NCBI RefSeq assembly: GCF_029714305.1
Contig: NZ_CP121647.1
Location: forward strand, 4,236,501-4,300,500
Direction of reading: 5' to 3'
Source of the DNA: Bradyrhizobium sp. CB3481
Lineage (GTDB): Bacteria; Pseudomonadota; Alphaproteobacteria; Rhizobiales; Xanthobacteraceae
Length of the DNA stretch: 64,000 nucleotides
The notes below the pieces were generated by a model. The model made no database searches, was not told where the DNA came from, and was given only the letters and a program-made list of their open reading frames with translations. A program made the translations under genes and the position numbers. Positions 17,082-25,422 of this stretch are shown in pieces; the first letter of the stretch is position 1, and every line of letters starts with the position of its first letter.

Positions 17082-17804
17082 ATGGGTAATATATTTAAAT
17101 TTTTAGCCGCGGGCGTGCTCGCCGCTTCGGTTCATTCACCGGCAACCGCGGCCGTCGTCAACTTTACTGGCAACGGTGAGTTTTCGAACATCTCGAATTG
17201 CGGCGGCGGCAGCCCCGGGTGCTCCATCACCAACAACGGCAACGTGCTCAACATGTCGGGCGCGTCGAATCAACAAAACAAGCCGAGCACGCTGACCATC
17301 ACTGACATCACCGGCAGCAACATCACGACGAACAAGAACGACTACGTGATCGGCATGATCACCTGGGTGAACCGGGCGACCTACAACACCGACACGAACT
17401 TCAACGTCAAATATACTTTCACGTTGAACTTCACCTCGCCGACCAATTCGTCTGATTTTCAGCCGTTCTATCTGAACATCCAGCAAACGACCAACCCGGC
17501 GCCTGACAACGTGTTCAACATCAGCCAGTCAACGCTCAACGGTCTCGGCCCGTTCACGCTCAATGGCGTCACCGTTTCCGACATCCATTTCGTCGAATAT
17601 GGCGATGGATGGTACGACGGGAGCAAATGGACGAACCCCGAAGGCGGAACGTCCAAACTTAAGATCGTGGCGGACTTCACCTTCGCGGCGGCGCCTCCGG
17701 TGCCGGAGCCGTCGACCTGGGCGATGATGATCCTGGGCTTTGCCGGCGTCGGCTTCATGGCTTACCGCCGCAAGCGCGGCGGCAGTGCGCTGACCACAGC
17801 CTGA
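17082..17804 (+). CDS. PEP-CTERM sorting-domain protein, exported
   Basis: 240 residues from ATG 17082 (an in-frame ATG also lies at 17067). A signal peptide ([23 protein letters not shown]) precedes a Ser/Thr/Asn-rich beta-strand domain resembling the choice-of-anchor domains. The C-terminus is a textbook [28 protein letters not shown], then the basic YRRKRGG. Such proteins are exported, held by the C-terminal helix, and processed by an exosortase, often in step with exopolysaccharide production. No exosortase is visible in the window. Low-charge, Asn-rich composition differs from its neighbours. A good terminator follows. Confidence 0.88.
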   Translation: MGNIFKFLAAGVLAASVHSPATAAVVNFTGNGEFSNISNCGGGSPGCSITNNGNVLNMSGASNQQNKPSTLTITDITGSNITTNKNDYVIGMITWVNRATYNTDTNFNVKYTFTLNFTSPTNSSDFQPFYLNIQQTTNPAPDNVFNISQSTLNGLGPFTLNGVTVSDIHFVEYGDGWYDGSKWTNPEGGTSKLKIVADFTFAAAPPVPEPSTWAMMILGFAGVGFMAYRRKRGGSALTTA

Positions 17805-17826
17805 TCACATCAGTAGAAACAATGCA

Positions 17827-17856
17827 AAAGCCGCCCCGCACCGGGCGGTTTTTTTC
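17827..17856 (+). terminator. Rho-independent terminator of the PEP-CTERM gene
   Basis: CCGCCC and GGGCGG form a 6-bp GC stem around CGCACC, followed by seven Ts. It begins about 25 bases after the stop codon. Strong and canonical. Confidence 0.85.
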
Positions 17857-17873
17857 ATGAGCGCCATCGTGGC

Positions 17874-18045
17874 CTAACGCACGGCGATCGCAGCGATGAA
17901 CAGCACGCAGGCGGCGGCGGACGCGATCGTCCGCACGTGATTCCCCGCCGTCCAGTTCCGCCGGGTAGCGCGCCCACACGCAGGATGCGAAGGAAGCCGC
18001 ACGCACGCTAAACCTGTTCAAGCGGATGCTACCGATGAATCTGGA
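17874..18045 (-). pseudogene. Remnant of a DUF1772 (anthrone-oxygenase-like) membrane protein
   Basis: On the minus strand, two frames together resemble the C-terminal end of a DUF1772 protein: ...RFSVRAASFASCVWARYP in one, then RRNWTAGNHVRTIASAAACV and LFIAAIAVR-stop in another. The W.R..N W...NHVRT pattern followed by a terminal membrane helix is typical of that family. The N-terminal two-thirds is missing and a frameshift separates the two parts, so this is a decayed fragment. The upstream boundary is a guess. Confidence 0.4.
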
Positions 18046-18066
18046 GGCACTGGGGATGAGAGAGGC

Positions 18067-18324
18067 TTACCGCTCGAACACTGCAGCGCAGGCCGGGCTC
18101 AGGCTGCCTTTCTGCCGACGCAGGCAAGCGGTAATCGCCCGGACATTTGGGATCTCGCCAGCGCAGAGTCGGTAGACATCGGGCGTGCAGGCTTTGCGCT
18201 GTTCAGGGGTGCCTTGCTGGGCATGCACTGAGCCGCCAGCAATCAGAGCAAACAGAAATCCCGGCGCCAGAGCCCGACGGAAGCGATAGAGAAGCATCGC
18301 ACGTCGCACCAATCTTGCCTTCAT
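18067..18324 (-). CDS. Small exported cysteine-containing protein, hypothetical
   Basis: 85 residues from ATG 18324, preceded by GGAGAGCGGCG; the frame is open upstream to 18465 but without a better start. A basic N-region and hydrophobic segment (MLLYRFRRALAPGFLFALIAG, within residues 10-30) ending in GSVHA predicts a signal peptide. The mature part is short (about 50 residues) with four cysteines, in the patterns ACTPDVYRLCAGEIPNV and ITACLRRQ...SPACAAVF, suggesting two disulfides. Such four-Cys periplasmic proteins are frequent in Bradyrhizobium; function unknown. Confidence 0.7.
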   Translation of the reverse strand: MKARLVRRAMLLYRFRRALAPGFLFALIAGGSVHAQQGTPEQRKACTPDVYRLCAGEIPNVRAITACLRRQKGSLSPACAAVFER

Positions 18325-18576
18325 CGCCGCTCTCCGAGCATCGTGCCGCCTTGACAAGGCGGCCTTCAATAAGCCGGATACGCGAGCTAAATTTTGCATA
18401 ATGTGATTTGTCTCACACGGTGTCATGCGACCGCCGGAGTACCGTTCGCGCGGGGACTTCAACACTTTAGTAACCAGGTTTGCCGCGGTCGCCGACTCGT
18501 TAAAATTCGAACGATCCGCCTAATCTGGAAACAAAATTGATTTGCCACCATCGCCTCCCGAACCGCGGAGAGCGCG

Positions 18577-18756
18577 ATGAGCGAAGTTGAATACGATTTG
18601 CTGCTGGAAGCCGTTCAGACGGCCATTGCGCCAGCTTCGGAGGATGATTTCGTGGTCCAGACCCAGCGCTCTTATCCGTCGCCGCGCGCAGCCAATGACA
18701 ATAAGGCCCCGTGGCCGCTGGTCCCGTTTCCCGAGGGCTGGTACGCCGTCTGCTGA
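18577..18756 (+). CDS. Small acidic hypothetical protein, 59 residues
   Basis: ATG with CGGAGAG at good spacing opens 59 codons. The N-terminal half is a predicted acidic helix (MSEVEYDLLLEAVQTAIAPA, then SEDD); the C-terminal half is Pro/Trp-rich (NDNKAPWPLVPFPEGWYAVC) and ends in Cys. It has the codon use of its neighbours. I recognise no family. Stands alone just before tRNA-Cys. Confidence 0.55.
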   Translation: MSEVEYDLLLEAVQTAIAPASEDDFVVQTQRSYPSPRAANDNKAPWPLVPFPEGWYAVC

Positions 18757-18815
18757 CCCCCCGCCGCGGCCTGCCGTGGTCTCATATAATCGGTCTAAGT
18801 CATTGATTATATGGA

Positions 18816-18889
18816 TGGAGGCCACGACCAGAATTGAACTGGTGTACACGGTTTTGCAGACCGTTGCGTAACCACTCCGCCACGTGGCC
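18816..18889 (-). tRNA. tRNA-Cys (GCA)
   Basis: 74 nt on the minus strand including an encoded CCA. Acceptor GGCCACG pairs with CGTGGCC, the anticodon loop contains GCA, and the T-loop reads GTTCAATTC. Discriminator base U, as required for cysteinyl-tRNA. Confidence 0.95.
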
Positions 18890-18991
18890 CCATCGGGCGC
18901 ACTCATATACGGCCTGCTCCGGATAGGCAACCAACCGCCGCAAATCCGGTCGTGTCCCGGTCAGCAACCTCGCAGGCTGAGGATCGCTGCT

Positions 18992-19669
18992 TCAACCGGC
19001 CGCCGCATCGCCGTTCCGGTTATTCCGCAGCCCAAGCTTCGCCGTCCTGGCGCGGATGCCGCCGACGGTCCGCTTCATTTCCAGCGCGATCGCCCGCGGC
19101 GCCTTGCCGCTATCGATCAGGACGCGCAGCAGCGCGTCGTCTTCCGCGGTCCACTCGGCGCCGCTGAGCTGAAAGCGTTCCTCGCGGCCGGTTTTCTTGC
19201 GCAGCGGCGCAAACCTCGCCCAGCCCAGCGTCTCCCGGAAAATAATGACAAAGGCGATCCAGAGCACGATCGCCCGCCCCTCGGACAGAGCGGCAGAATT
19301 CAGATGCGCCACACTGAACGTCGCCGGCAACGACGCATTCAGGGCGGGCCAGATGTCTGCAGCTATCGCGTTGACCACGTAGACGTACAGTGACACGAAA
19401 GGACCCGCGGCCAGGACGCCGATCGCAGCAATCAGCCAAAGCGGCAGTTCTCGACGGGTTCCCTTGCTCAGCAAATGCGTTGCAAAGCCGGTCATCCACC
19501 AGGGCACGGTGGCGAGCGCAAGAACATACACAGCCGCGCCGATTCCCATGATCCCCGTATACGGCCCGAGAACGGCCGAAAGCATCGCCAGTATGACCGG
19601 AATGCCACCGAAGAACGCGAGATCGATCCAGGCCTGCTTTGACAGGCGCAACTGTGCAACCAATTCCAT
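18992..19669 (-). CDS. Membrane protein with C-terminal Myb/SANT-like DNA-binding domain
   Basis: 225 residues from ATG 19669 (GGAG 8 bases upstream). Four predicted transmembrane helices at about 17-35, 39-61, 76-103 and 132-149. After a basic linker, residues 172-214 read EWTAEDDALLRVLIDSGKAP and RAIALEMKRTVGGIRARTAK, then LGL: the W-T-x-E-(D/E)-D-x-L-L start and the R-T-x-x-x-I/V-R-x-R-x-x-x-L-G-L end of a Myb/SANT-type helix-turn-helix related to GcrA and similar alphaproteobacterial proteins. A membrane-anchored DNA-binding protein is the simplest reading. Function unknown. The next gene to the right (19762-20706) is on the same strand and is also a membrane protein. Confidence 0.75.
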   Translation of the reverse strand: MELVAQLRLSKQAWIDLAFFGGIPVILAMLSAVLGPYTGIMGIGAAVYVLALATVPWWMTGFATHLLSKGTRRELPLWLIAAIGVLAAGPFVSLYVYVVNAIAADIWPALNASLPATFSVAHLNSAALSEGRAIVLWIAFVIIFRETLGWARFAPLRKKTGREERFQLSGAEWTAEDDALLRVLIDSGKAPRAIALEMKRTVGGIRARTAKLGLRNNRNGDAAAG

Positions 19670-19761
19670 TTCGTTGCTCCGTTGGCATCTACCGGCATCA
19701 GTCATAGTGCGAGAGATGGAACGGAGCAACGTGTGGTCGCAACATCCGCGATCGTGTCGGC

Positions 19762-20706
19762 TCAGCGCCGCTCTACGGCCTGAAGCCGGGGCCGCCCGAC
19801 GGCGGGATCGAGCGAGCGGCGCAAATGGTCTTCCAGCTCATCGAGCAGGAAGAAGCTGACATCATCGACCGAGCCGTGCCCCTTTGCGAACGGCTGCTCG
19901 AGCAACCGGATCAGGTACAGCACATAGACAAACATGTAGGTGATGAAGCCAAACAGCAGCGCCGCCGCCGGATCGCCCTCCGTCTTCAATAGGAGCAGCA
20001 GGAGGATGATCGAGAATACCAGCGTTTGCACGAGCACGTGCACCGAGGGGACGAATTCGACGCGCTGGATGGTGTAGATGCGAAGCAGCCCCCGTCGGAT
20101 CGCATCCTGATTGGTGCGCAGACGCACGACGAAATTCGCGGCCATGCCCATGCCCTCCAACCCACCGAGGATCGGCGTCAGCTTGCCGAGTTCGTCGAGC
20201 ACGGGCGAAATATTCTTGTGGCGATAGGCACGGCCCAGGCCTTCACGCAGCTTCGCAACGACGGCAACGAGGATCAGCCGCGGTTCCCTGAGATTGAAGC
20301 GCTCGTTGGTGCGCGCGAAACATTCGAGATCGCCGTCGATGGCCTCGATCGCAGTGCGCAGGGCCGTCGGAATTTGCTCGGCTTCCTTGTAGTCCTTGAG
20401 AATGCTCGACAGCAGGAAGCCGATGATGAAGATGGCGCCGCCGATGCCTGACGTCACCAGGCCGTTGAGGTCGAGGAACTCCAATCCGAAATAGTGAACG
20501 ATGGCCTTGGCGCCGCCGAGCAGCAATACGATGATGCCGACCGTGAAGAACAGGCGGAATTTCTTCCGGAGGCTGAGTTCAGCGCCACCAAAAGGAAGGT
20601 GCGAGGTAAGCGAAGACGACAAAACGCCAATATCCTTTCGTTGAGTGAACGCAGGGCATGAACGTGTGGGGGAATCGCCGCGCCCCGCCCGCGGTTCCAG
20701 ATGCAC
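19762..20706 (-). CDS. Bestrophin-like/DUF4239-like membrane protein
   Basis: Up to 314 residues. Two N-terminal membrane helices (LFFTVGIIVLLLGGAKAIV, then GLVTSGIGGAIFIIGFLLSS) are followed by a cytoplasmic segment KDYKEAEQIPTALRTAIEAI, a further helical region, and two more membrane helices (VLVQTLVFSIILLLLLL, ALLFGFITYMFVYVLYLI). This arrangement resembles bestrophin-like proteins, but I cannot confirm the family. The start is uncertain: ATG 20706 gives a long polar leader; a TTG at 20622 after AAAGGA is an alternative. Upstream of the Myb-like membrane protein on the same strand. Confidence 0.65.
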   Translation of the reverse strand: MHLEPRAGRGDSPTRSCPAFTQRKDIGVLSSSLTSHLPFGGAELSLRKKFRLFFTVGIIVLLLGGAKAIVHYFGLEFLDLNGLVTSGIGGAIFIIGFLLSSILKDYKEAEQIPTALRTAIEAIDGDLECFARTNERFNLREPRLILVAVVAKLREGLGRAYRHKNISPVLDELGKLTPILGGLEGMGMAANFVVRLRTNQDAIRRGLLRIYTIQRVEFVPSVHVLVQTLVFSIILLLLLLKTEGDPAAALLFGFITYMFVYVLYLIRLLEQPFAKGHGSVDDVSFFLLDELEDHLRRSLDPAVGRPRLQAVERR

Positions 20707-20866
20707 TGCCGCAGATAATCACCAAGCCTGCAAATGGCTCCCCGTTCCGCGTGGCGGCGCGGGCGACATATCGCCACAACGGTGCTTTGCGCGAATGCCT
20801 GGCGCGCGGCTGATCGCCGCGGCGAGCGACACGCGGCTACTGCCAGTTCCGGTTACATCCGGAGCA

Positions 20867-21346
20867 TCAGACGGCCAGATTGTTGCCTGCGGCGATTTTC
20901 TTTTTCAGGGTCTCACAGACGCTGCGGACTTCGGATGTCATTAGCGAACAATCCTCGATCTGCAGGAAATAGCGCTTGCCTTCCTCACGATAGTTCGCCG
21001 CCAATTCCTTGATTTCGCCGACCATGGCGTGAACGCCCGCCACCATCGCCTCGCATTTTTTGGCAGCGTCGGCCAATTCGGCGCCGAGCGCTTCGATTTC
21101 CTTCACAGCCGCATCGTATTCGCGGACCACGGCTTCGGCCGAGAGTTTTCCGACTTGATTGACGCCATCCTTGTGCTCGACGTAATCGGGCATCGGGCTT
21201 TTCGGCAACGGCCGATCATCGTTTTGAGGGAGCTGGTGGGCGGCGGCGGCTCGCCGGGCGTTGTAGATAAGGCTGCCGATTTCCCCTTCGATATCGTCGG
21301 CATCAAGCAACGGAGATTGGGTGAGAATTTCTGCACTTAAACTCAT
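20867..21346 (-). CDS. Coiled-coil hypothetical protein
   Basis: 159 residues, cytoplasmic, no membrane segment. The N-terminal third (MSLSAEILTQSPLLDADDIE...) is polar; the remainder is almost all helix with heptad character (REYDAAVKEIEALGAELADA, then AKKCEAMVAGVHAMVGEIKE). The C-terminal part (EDCSLMTSEVRSVCETLKKK) includes two cysteines. I recognise no family. It may be a phage- or chromosome-borne orphan; codon use is ordinary. Confidence 0.65.
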   Translation of the reverse strand: MSLSAEILTQSPLLDADDIEGEIGSLIYNARRAAAAHQLPQNDDRPLPKSPMPDYVEHKDGVNQVGKLSAEAVVREYDAAVKEIEALGAELADAAKKCEAMVAGVHAMVGEIKELAANYREEGKRYFLQIEDCSLMTSEVRSVCETLKKKIAAGNNLAV

Positions 21347-21550
21347 CGACTTTGCTCCAAATAGTTACGCGGAGAACAAAGAACTTAACACCGTCAAGGG
21401 GGATGTCATCCTTGTCCACAACGCGCTATGTCGCGGTGCGGACATTGGAACCGATCTGTTGCCGCCTTTGCGGTGACGGGTAACGGTGCAACACCGTGCA
21501 ATTTTCGGTGTACACGCTTGTCCGGCGCAGCCCCCGTTTGAAGACCGGAA

Positions 21551-22282
21551 TTAGCCGCGCTTGCGCCGGCGCCAATCGCGCTTTTTCGGCTTCGGCGCGA
21601 GCGCCGGCGTTTCCGCCTGCACCTCTCGATATCGCGCTAGCATGCGCTCGAAGCTGGCGTTGAGCGCCTCTGCGATCTTGGGGCGCTTTTCAAGGCCGGC
21701 GAGCAGCAGGCCGGCGGCCTCGATGGTGGAGAGGCCGTCGCGGCGCGGCTCGCGGCGCAACTGGCCGTAGCGCGATGGACGCTTCGGACCGAGGATTACG
21801 CGCTGGCACTTCAGCATCCACGCATTGCGCCACCACAGCGCCTTGGCCTGGCTCCAGGTACCGTCGAGCAGCACGATGCCTTCGATGTCCTCGAGGATGG
21901 CGCGCTGATGCGGCTCGATCTCCCCCTTGCGGTCGATCGCGACGATCTCCGCATCGGTATCGAGATCGCTCACCTTGGCCGAACCGAGATAAAGCACCGC
22001 CCAGCGCGAGGGATCGTCGACCTTGCGTCCCAGCGCCTTGGACAGGCTCGGCCATGACAAGCCGATTTTGACGACGGCATTCTTGAAATGCATTGCCGTC
22101 AGCCGTGCGGTGCCGAGGACCTTATCCTGCTCTTGTGGGTGCACCAGGATCAACAGCGAGATCCTGCTTTCGACCGGGGTGACGCTGTCGCAGATGCAGA
22201 GCGGCAGCGGCTTGCCGCAATGCGGGCAGTCCGCGACGGCCTCCATGTCGGCTGCGGCCGGCGGATGGGGTGGTTCTGACAT
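21551..22282 (-). CDS. DTW-domain protein, probable tRNA-uridine aminocarboxypropyltransferase
   Basis: 243 residues. The TDD/DTW superfamily adds an aminocarboxypropyl group from SAM to tRNA uridine (acp3U), as TapT/YfiP does at U47 in E. coli. Signatures: an N-terminal zinc-knuckle CPHCGKPLPLCIC (about residues 19-31), LILVHPQEQ, the name-giving VLLDGTWSQAKALWWRN near 137-153, and a C-terminal basic tail (PKKRDWRRRKRG). Immediately precedes the RND operon on the same strand but with no visible functional link to it. Confidence 0.88.
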   Translation of the reverse strand: MSEPPHPPAAADMEAVADCPHCGKPLPLCICDSVTPVESRISLLILVHPQEQDKVLGTARLTAMHFKNAVVKIGLSWPSLSKALGRKVDDPSRWAVLYLGSAKVSDLDTDAEIVAIDRKGEIEPHQRAILEDIEGIVLLDGTWSQAKALWWRNAWMLKCQRVILGPKRPSRYGQLRREPRRDGLSTIEAAGLLLAGLEKRPKIAEALNASFERMLARYREVQAETPALAPKPKKRDWRRRKRG

Positions 22283-22317
22283 TTGCCCGCTATACGCTTA
22301 GTCGCCGGCAATTCCAA

Positions 22318-25300
22318 CTATTCGGCGGGCGCTGCCACCGCGATCGGCCGGGATCGCCGCCGCAGCCGGTCGATCAGGAGATAAATCACCGGCGTCGTGT
22401 AGAGGGTCAGGATCTGCGACACGAACAGGCCGCCGATGATGGTGATGCCGAGCGGCCGGCGCAGCTCGGTGCCGGGGCCGGTGGCGATGACCAGCGGAAT
22501 GCCGGCAAACAGCGCCGCCATCGTCGTCATCAGGATCGGGCGGAAACGGGCACGGCAGGCCTCGGAGATCGCATCCGCCGACGACAGGCCGCGGTTGCGC
22601 TCGGCGTCGAGCGCGAAATCGACCATCATGATGCCGTTCTTCTTGACGATGCCGATCAGAAGGATGATGCCGACGAAGGCGATCACGGTCAGCGGCGTAT
22701 TGGTCACCTGCAGCGCCAGCAGCGCCCCTAACCCGGCCGACGGCAAGGTCGAGATGATCGTGATCGGATGGGCCAGGCTCTCATAGAGCACGCCGAGCAC
22801 GATATACATCGCGACCAGCGCGCCGAGGATCAACAGCGGCTGTCGTCCGCTGGTCCTGTTGAAGTCGCCAGCATTGCCGTCAAAGCTGCCGCGGATGCCC
22901 TCCGGCATGTGCAGCTCCTCGACCGCGCGCTGGATATTCGAGGTCGCGACCTCCAGCGGCACATCGGGCAGAAGGTTGAACGAGACCGTCGTCGAGGGGA
23001 AGGATTGCGAGTGATAGACTGCAAGCGGCGACAGCCCGCGCTGGTAGCGCACCACGGCGGATAGCGGTATCTGCGCGTCATTGGCGCCGGCCACGTAAAT
23101 GCGCTCGAGGTTGGAAGGATCGCTCTGGAACTTCGGATCGATCTCCAGCACGATCATGTACTGGTTGCGCTGGGTATAGATGATCGAGATCTGCCGCTGC
23201 GCGAACGCGTTGTTGAGCGCGTTGTCGATATCCTGGACACGCACGCCGAGGCTCGATGCGGTCTTGCGGTCGATCACCAGCGACAATTGCAGCCCGCCGG
23301 GATCGCGGTCGCTGGAGATATCGGTGATACCTTCGACCGTCTCCATGCGCTTGGCGACCAGCGGCGCCCATTTCTGCAGGAGATCGAGATTGGCGCTTGA
23401 TAGCGTGTATTGATAGTCGGAATCGCTCTGCCGTCCGCCGGTTCGGATATCCTGTGCCGCGAACATGAAGAGGCGGATGCCGGCCACCCGGTAGAGATTG
23501 CGGCGCAACCGGTCGATCACCTGCGCGGTCGACATCCCTCCCCGCTCCTCGGGCGGCTTCAGGCTGATGAACATGGTGCCGCGGTTGGAACCGCCACCAC
23601 CCGGCCCGGCGGTGCCGCCGAGCGATGACCCGACGCCGGCGACCGCCGGATCGGCCATGACGATATCGGCCAGTTGTTGCTGCAATCCGAGCATGGCCTG
23701 GAACGAGGTGTCGGCCGAGGCGCGCGTCGCGCCGATCACAAAGCCAGAGTCGTCGGTCGGGAAATAGCCCTTCGGCGTCTTGATATAGAGCACCACGGTC
23801 AACGCGATGGTGGCAAAGAACACGATCAGGGTCAGGAGCGGAAAACCCAGCACCGCGCGCAACGTCCAGGTGTAGAAAGCGACGATGCGCGACAGCGTGC
23901 CCTCGACCAGCCGGTCGAACCAAGTCGCACGGTCCGACGTCGCCTCCTTGATGTAGTGCGCGCAGATCATCGGCGTGATCGTCAGCGACACCACGGTGGA
24001 AACCACGATCGCGAAGGTCAGTGTCAGAGAGAATTCGCGGAGTAGCCGGCCGACGATGCCGTCCATGAAGATCAGCGGGGTAAAGGCCGCAACCAGCGAC
24101 AGGCTGATCGAAAGCACGGTGAAGCCGATCTGCTTGGCGCCCTCCAGCGCCGCCGGATAGGGCGCCATGCCGTGCTCGAGGTTGCGGTACATGTTTTCGA
24201 TCATGACGATGGCATCGTCGACCACGAAGCCGACCGAGATCGCGAGCGCCATCAGCGACAGATTGTCGATCGAGAAGCCGGCAAGCCACATCCCGGCGCA
24301 GGTGCCGGCCAGCGCCAGCGGCACCGAGACGCCGGCCGCAACCGTCGGCGTCACCCGCCGCAGGAAGGCGAAGACGACCACCATCACCAGGAAGGCGGTC
24401 GCCAGCAGCGTATACTGCATATCGAGCACGCTGGCGCGGATCGTGCCGGTGCGGTCGACCAGGGTCGAGATTTCCACCCCGCCGGGCAGCCACTGCTTCA
24501 GTTCGGGAAGCAGCGCCCTCACCCGGTCGACGGTGTCGATCACGTTGGCGTCGCCCTGCTTGGTGATCTGGATCAGGACCGCCGGCTGCTTGTTGAACCA
24601 GGCAATCGAGCGGCTGTTGCGGACGGAATCCTCGATGTCGGCGACGTCGGCGAGGCGGACGAAGTTGCCGGAGGCGCTCTTGACGATGATGTCGCGGAAT
24701 TCGGCCGCGGTGCGCATCTGCTTGTTGGTCGAGATCGTCTCGCTCTGGCGGCCGCCGTTGAAAATGCCTACGGGCCCGAGCGGATTGGCATTGATGATCG
24801 CTAGCCGCACGTCGTCGGTGGCGATCCCCGCATTGGACAGCGCGACCGGATTGAGCGCGATCCGCACCGCCGGCTGGTCGGCGCCGGTGACGTTGACTTC
24901 GCCGACCCCGGGCACCTGCGAAATGCGCTGCGCGATCACGGTATCGGCGACGTCGTACATCGCGCTGGTCGTCAGCGTCTTCGAGGTCAATGCCAGCACG
25001 AAGACCGGCGCGGCGGCCGGATTGGCCTTGCGGAAGCGCGGCAGCGACGGCAGGTCGCTCGGCAGATCGGCCAGCGACGCATTGATTGCCGCCTGCACGT
25101 CGCGCGCGGCGCGGTCGATGTCGCGGCCGATCGAGAACTGCAATTGAATGCTGGTAGAGCCGAGCGAGCTGGTTGAGGTGATCTTGTCGAGCCCCGCGAT
25201 CTGGCCGAGCCGCCGCTCCAGCGGGGCTGCGACGGTCGACGCCATCACCGAAGGGTCCGCGCCCGGCCGCGTTGCCGATACCCGGATCATCGGGAAATCG

Positions 25301-25422
25301 ACATTGGGCACCGATGAGACCGGCAGGAACACATAGGCGACGATGCCGACCAGGAAGAGCCCGATCGCCAGCAGGGTGGTGCCAACTGGCCTCCGAATGA
25401 AGGGCTCCGAGATCGATGCCAT
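22318..25422 (-). CDS. RND efflux permease, MdtC-like
   Basis: 1034 residues, the usual RND length, twelve membrane helices with two large periplasmic loops. N-terminus MASISEPFIRRPVGTTLLAI is the typical RND start. Helix 4 carries the proton-relay aspartates in VGFVVDDAIVMIENMYRNLE. FMDGIVGRLLREFSLTLTFA and the second-half EACRARFRPILMTTMAALFA repeats are clear. It abuts the MdtB-like gene (one base apart) as the last gene of the operon. Two unlike permeases in one operon match the MdtBC arrangement, where they form a mixed trimer. Confidence 0.93.
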   Translation of the reverse strand: MASISEPFIRRPVGTTLLAIGLFLVGIVAYVFLPVSSVPNVDFPMIRVSATRPGADPSVMASTVAAPLERRLGQIAGLDKITSTSSLGSTSIQLQFSIGRDIDRAARDVQAAINASLADLPSDLPSLPRFRKANPAAAPVFVLALTSKTLTTSAMYDVADTVIAQRISQVPGVGEVNVTGADQPAVRIALNPVALSNAGIATDDVRLAIINANPLGPVGIFNGGRQSETISTNKQMRTAAEFRDIIVKSASGNFVRLADVADIEDSVRNSRSIAWFNKQPAVLIQITKQGDANVIDTVDRVRALLPELKQWLPGGVEISTLVDRTGTIRASVLDMQYTLLATAFLVMVVVFAFLRRVTPTVAAGVSVPLALAGTCAGMWLAGFSIDNLSLMALAISVGFVVDDAIVMIENMYRNLEHGMAPYPAALEGAKQIGFTVLSISLSLVAAFTPLIFMDGIVGRLLREFSLTLTFAIVVSTVVSLTITPMICAHYIKEATSDRATWFDRLVEGTLSRIVAFYTWTLRAVLGFPLLTLIVFFATIALTVVLYIKTPKGYFPTDDSGFVIGATRASADTSFQAMLGLQQQLADIVMADPAVAGVGSSLGGTAGPGGGGSNRGTMFISLKPPEERGGMSTAQVIDRLRRNLYRVAGIRLFMFAAQDIRTGGRQSDSDYQYTLSSANLDLLQKWAPLVAKRMETVEGITDISSDRDPGGLQLSLVIDRKTASSLGVRVQDIDNALNNAFAQRQISIIYTQRNQYMIVLEIDPKFQSDPSNLERIYVAGANDAQIPLSAVVRYQRGLSPLAVYHSQSFPSTTVSFNLLPDVPLEVATSNIQRAVEELHMPEGIRGSFDGNAGDFNRTSGRQPLLILGALVAMYIVLGVLYESLAHPITIISTLPSAGLGALLALQVTNTPLTVIAFVGIILLIGIVKKNGIMMVDFALDAERNRGLSSADAISEACRARFRPILMTTMAALFAGIPLVIATGPGTELRRPLGITIIGGLFVSQILTLYTTPVIYLLIDRLRRRSRPIAVAAPAE

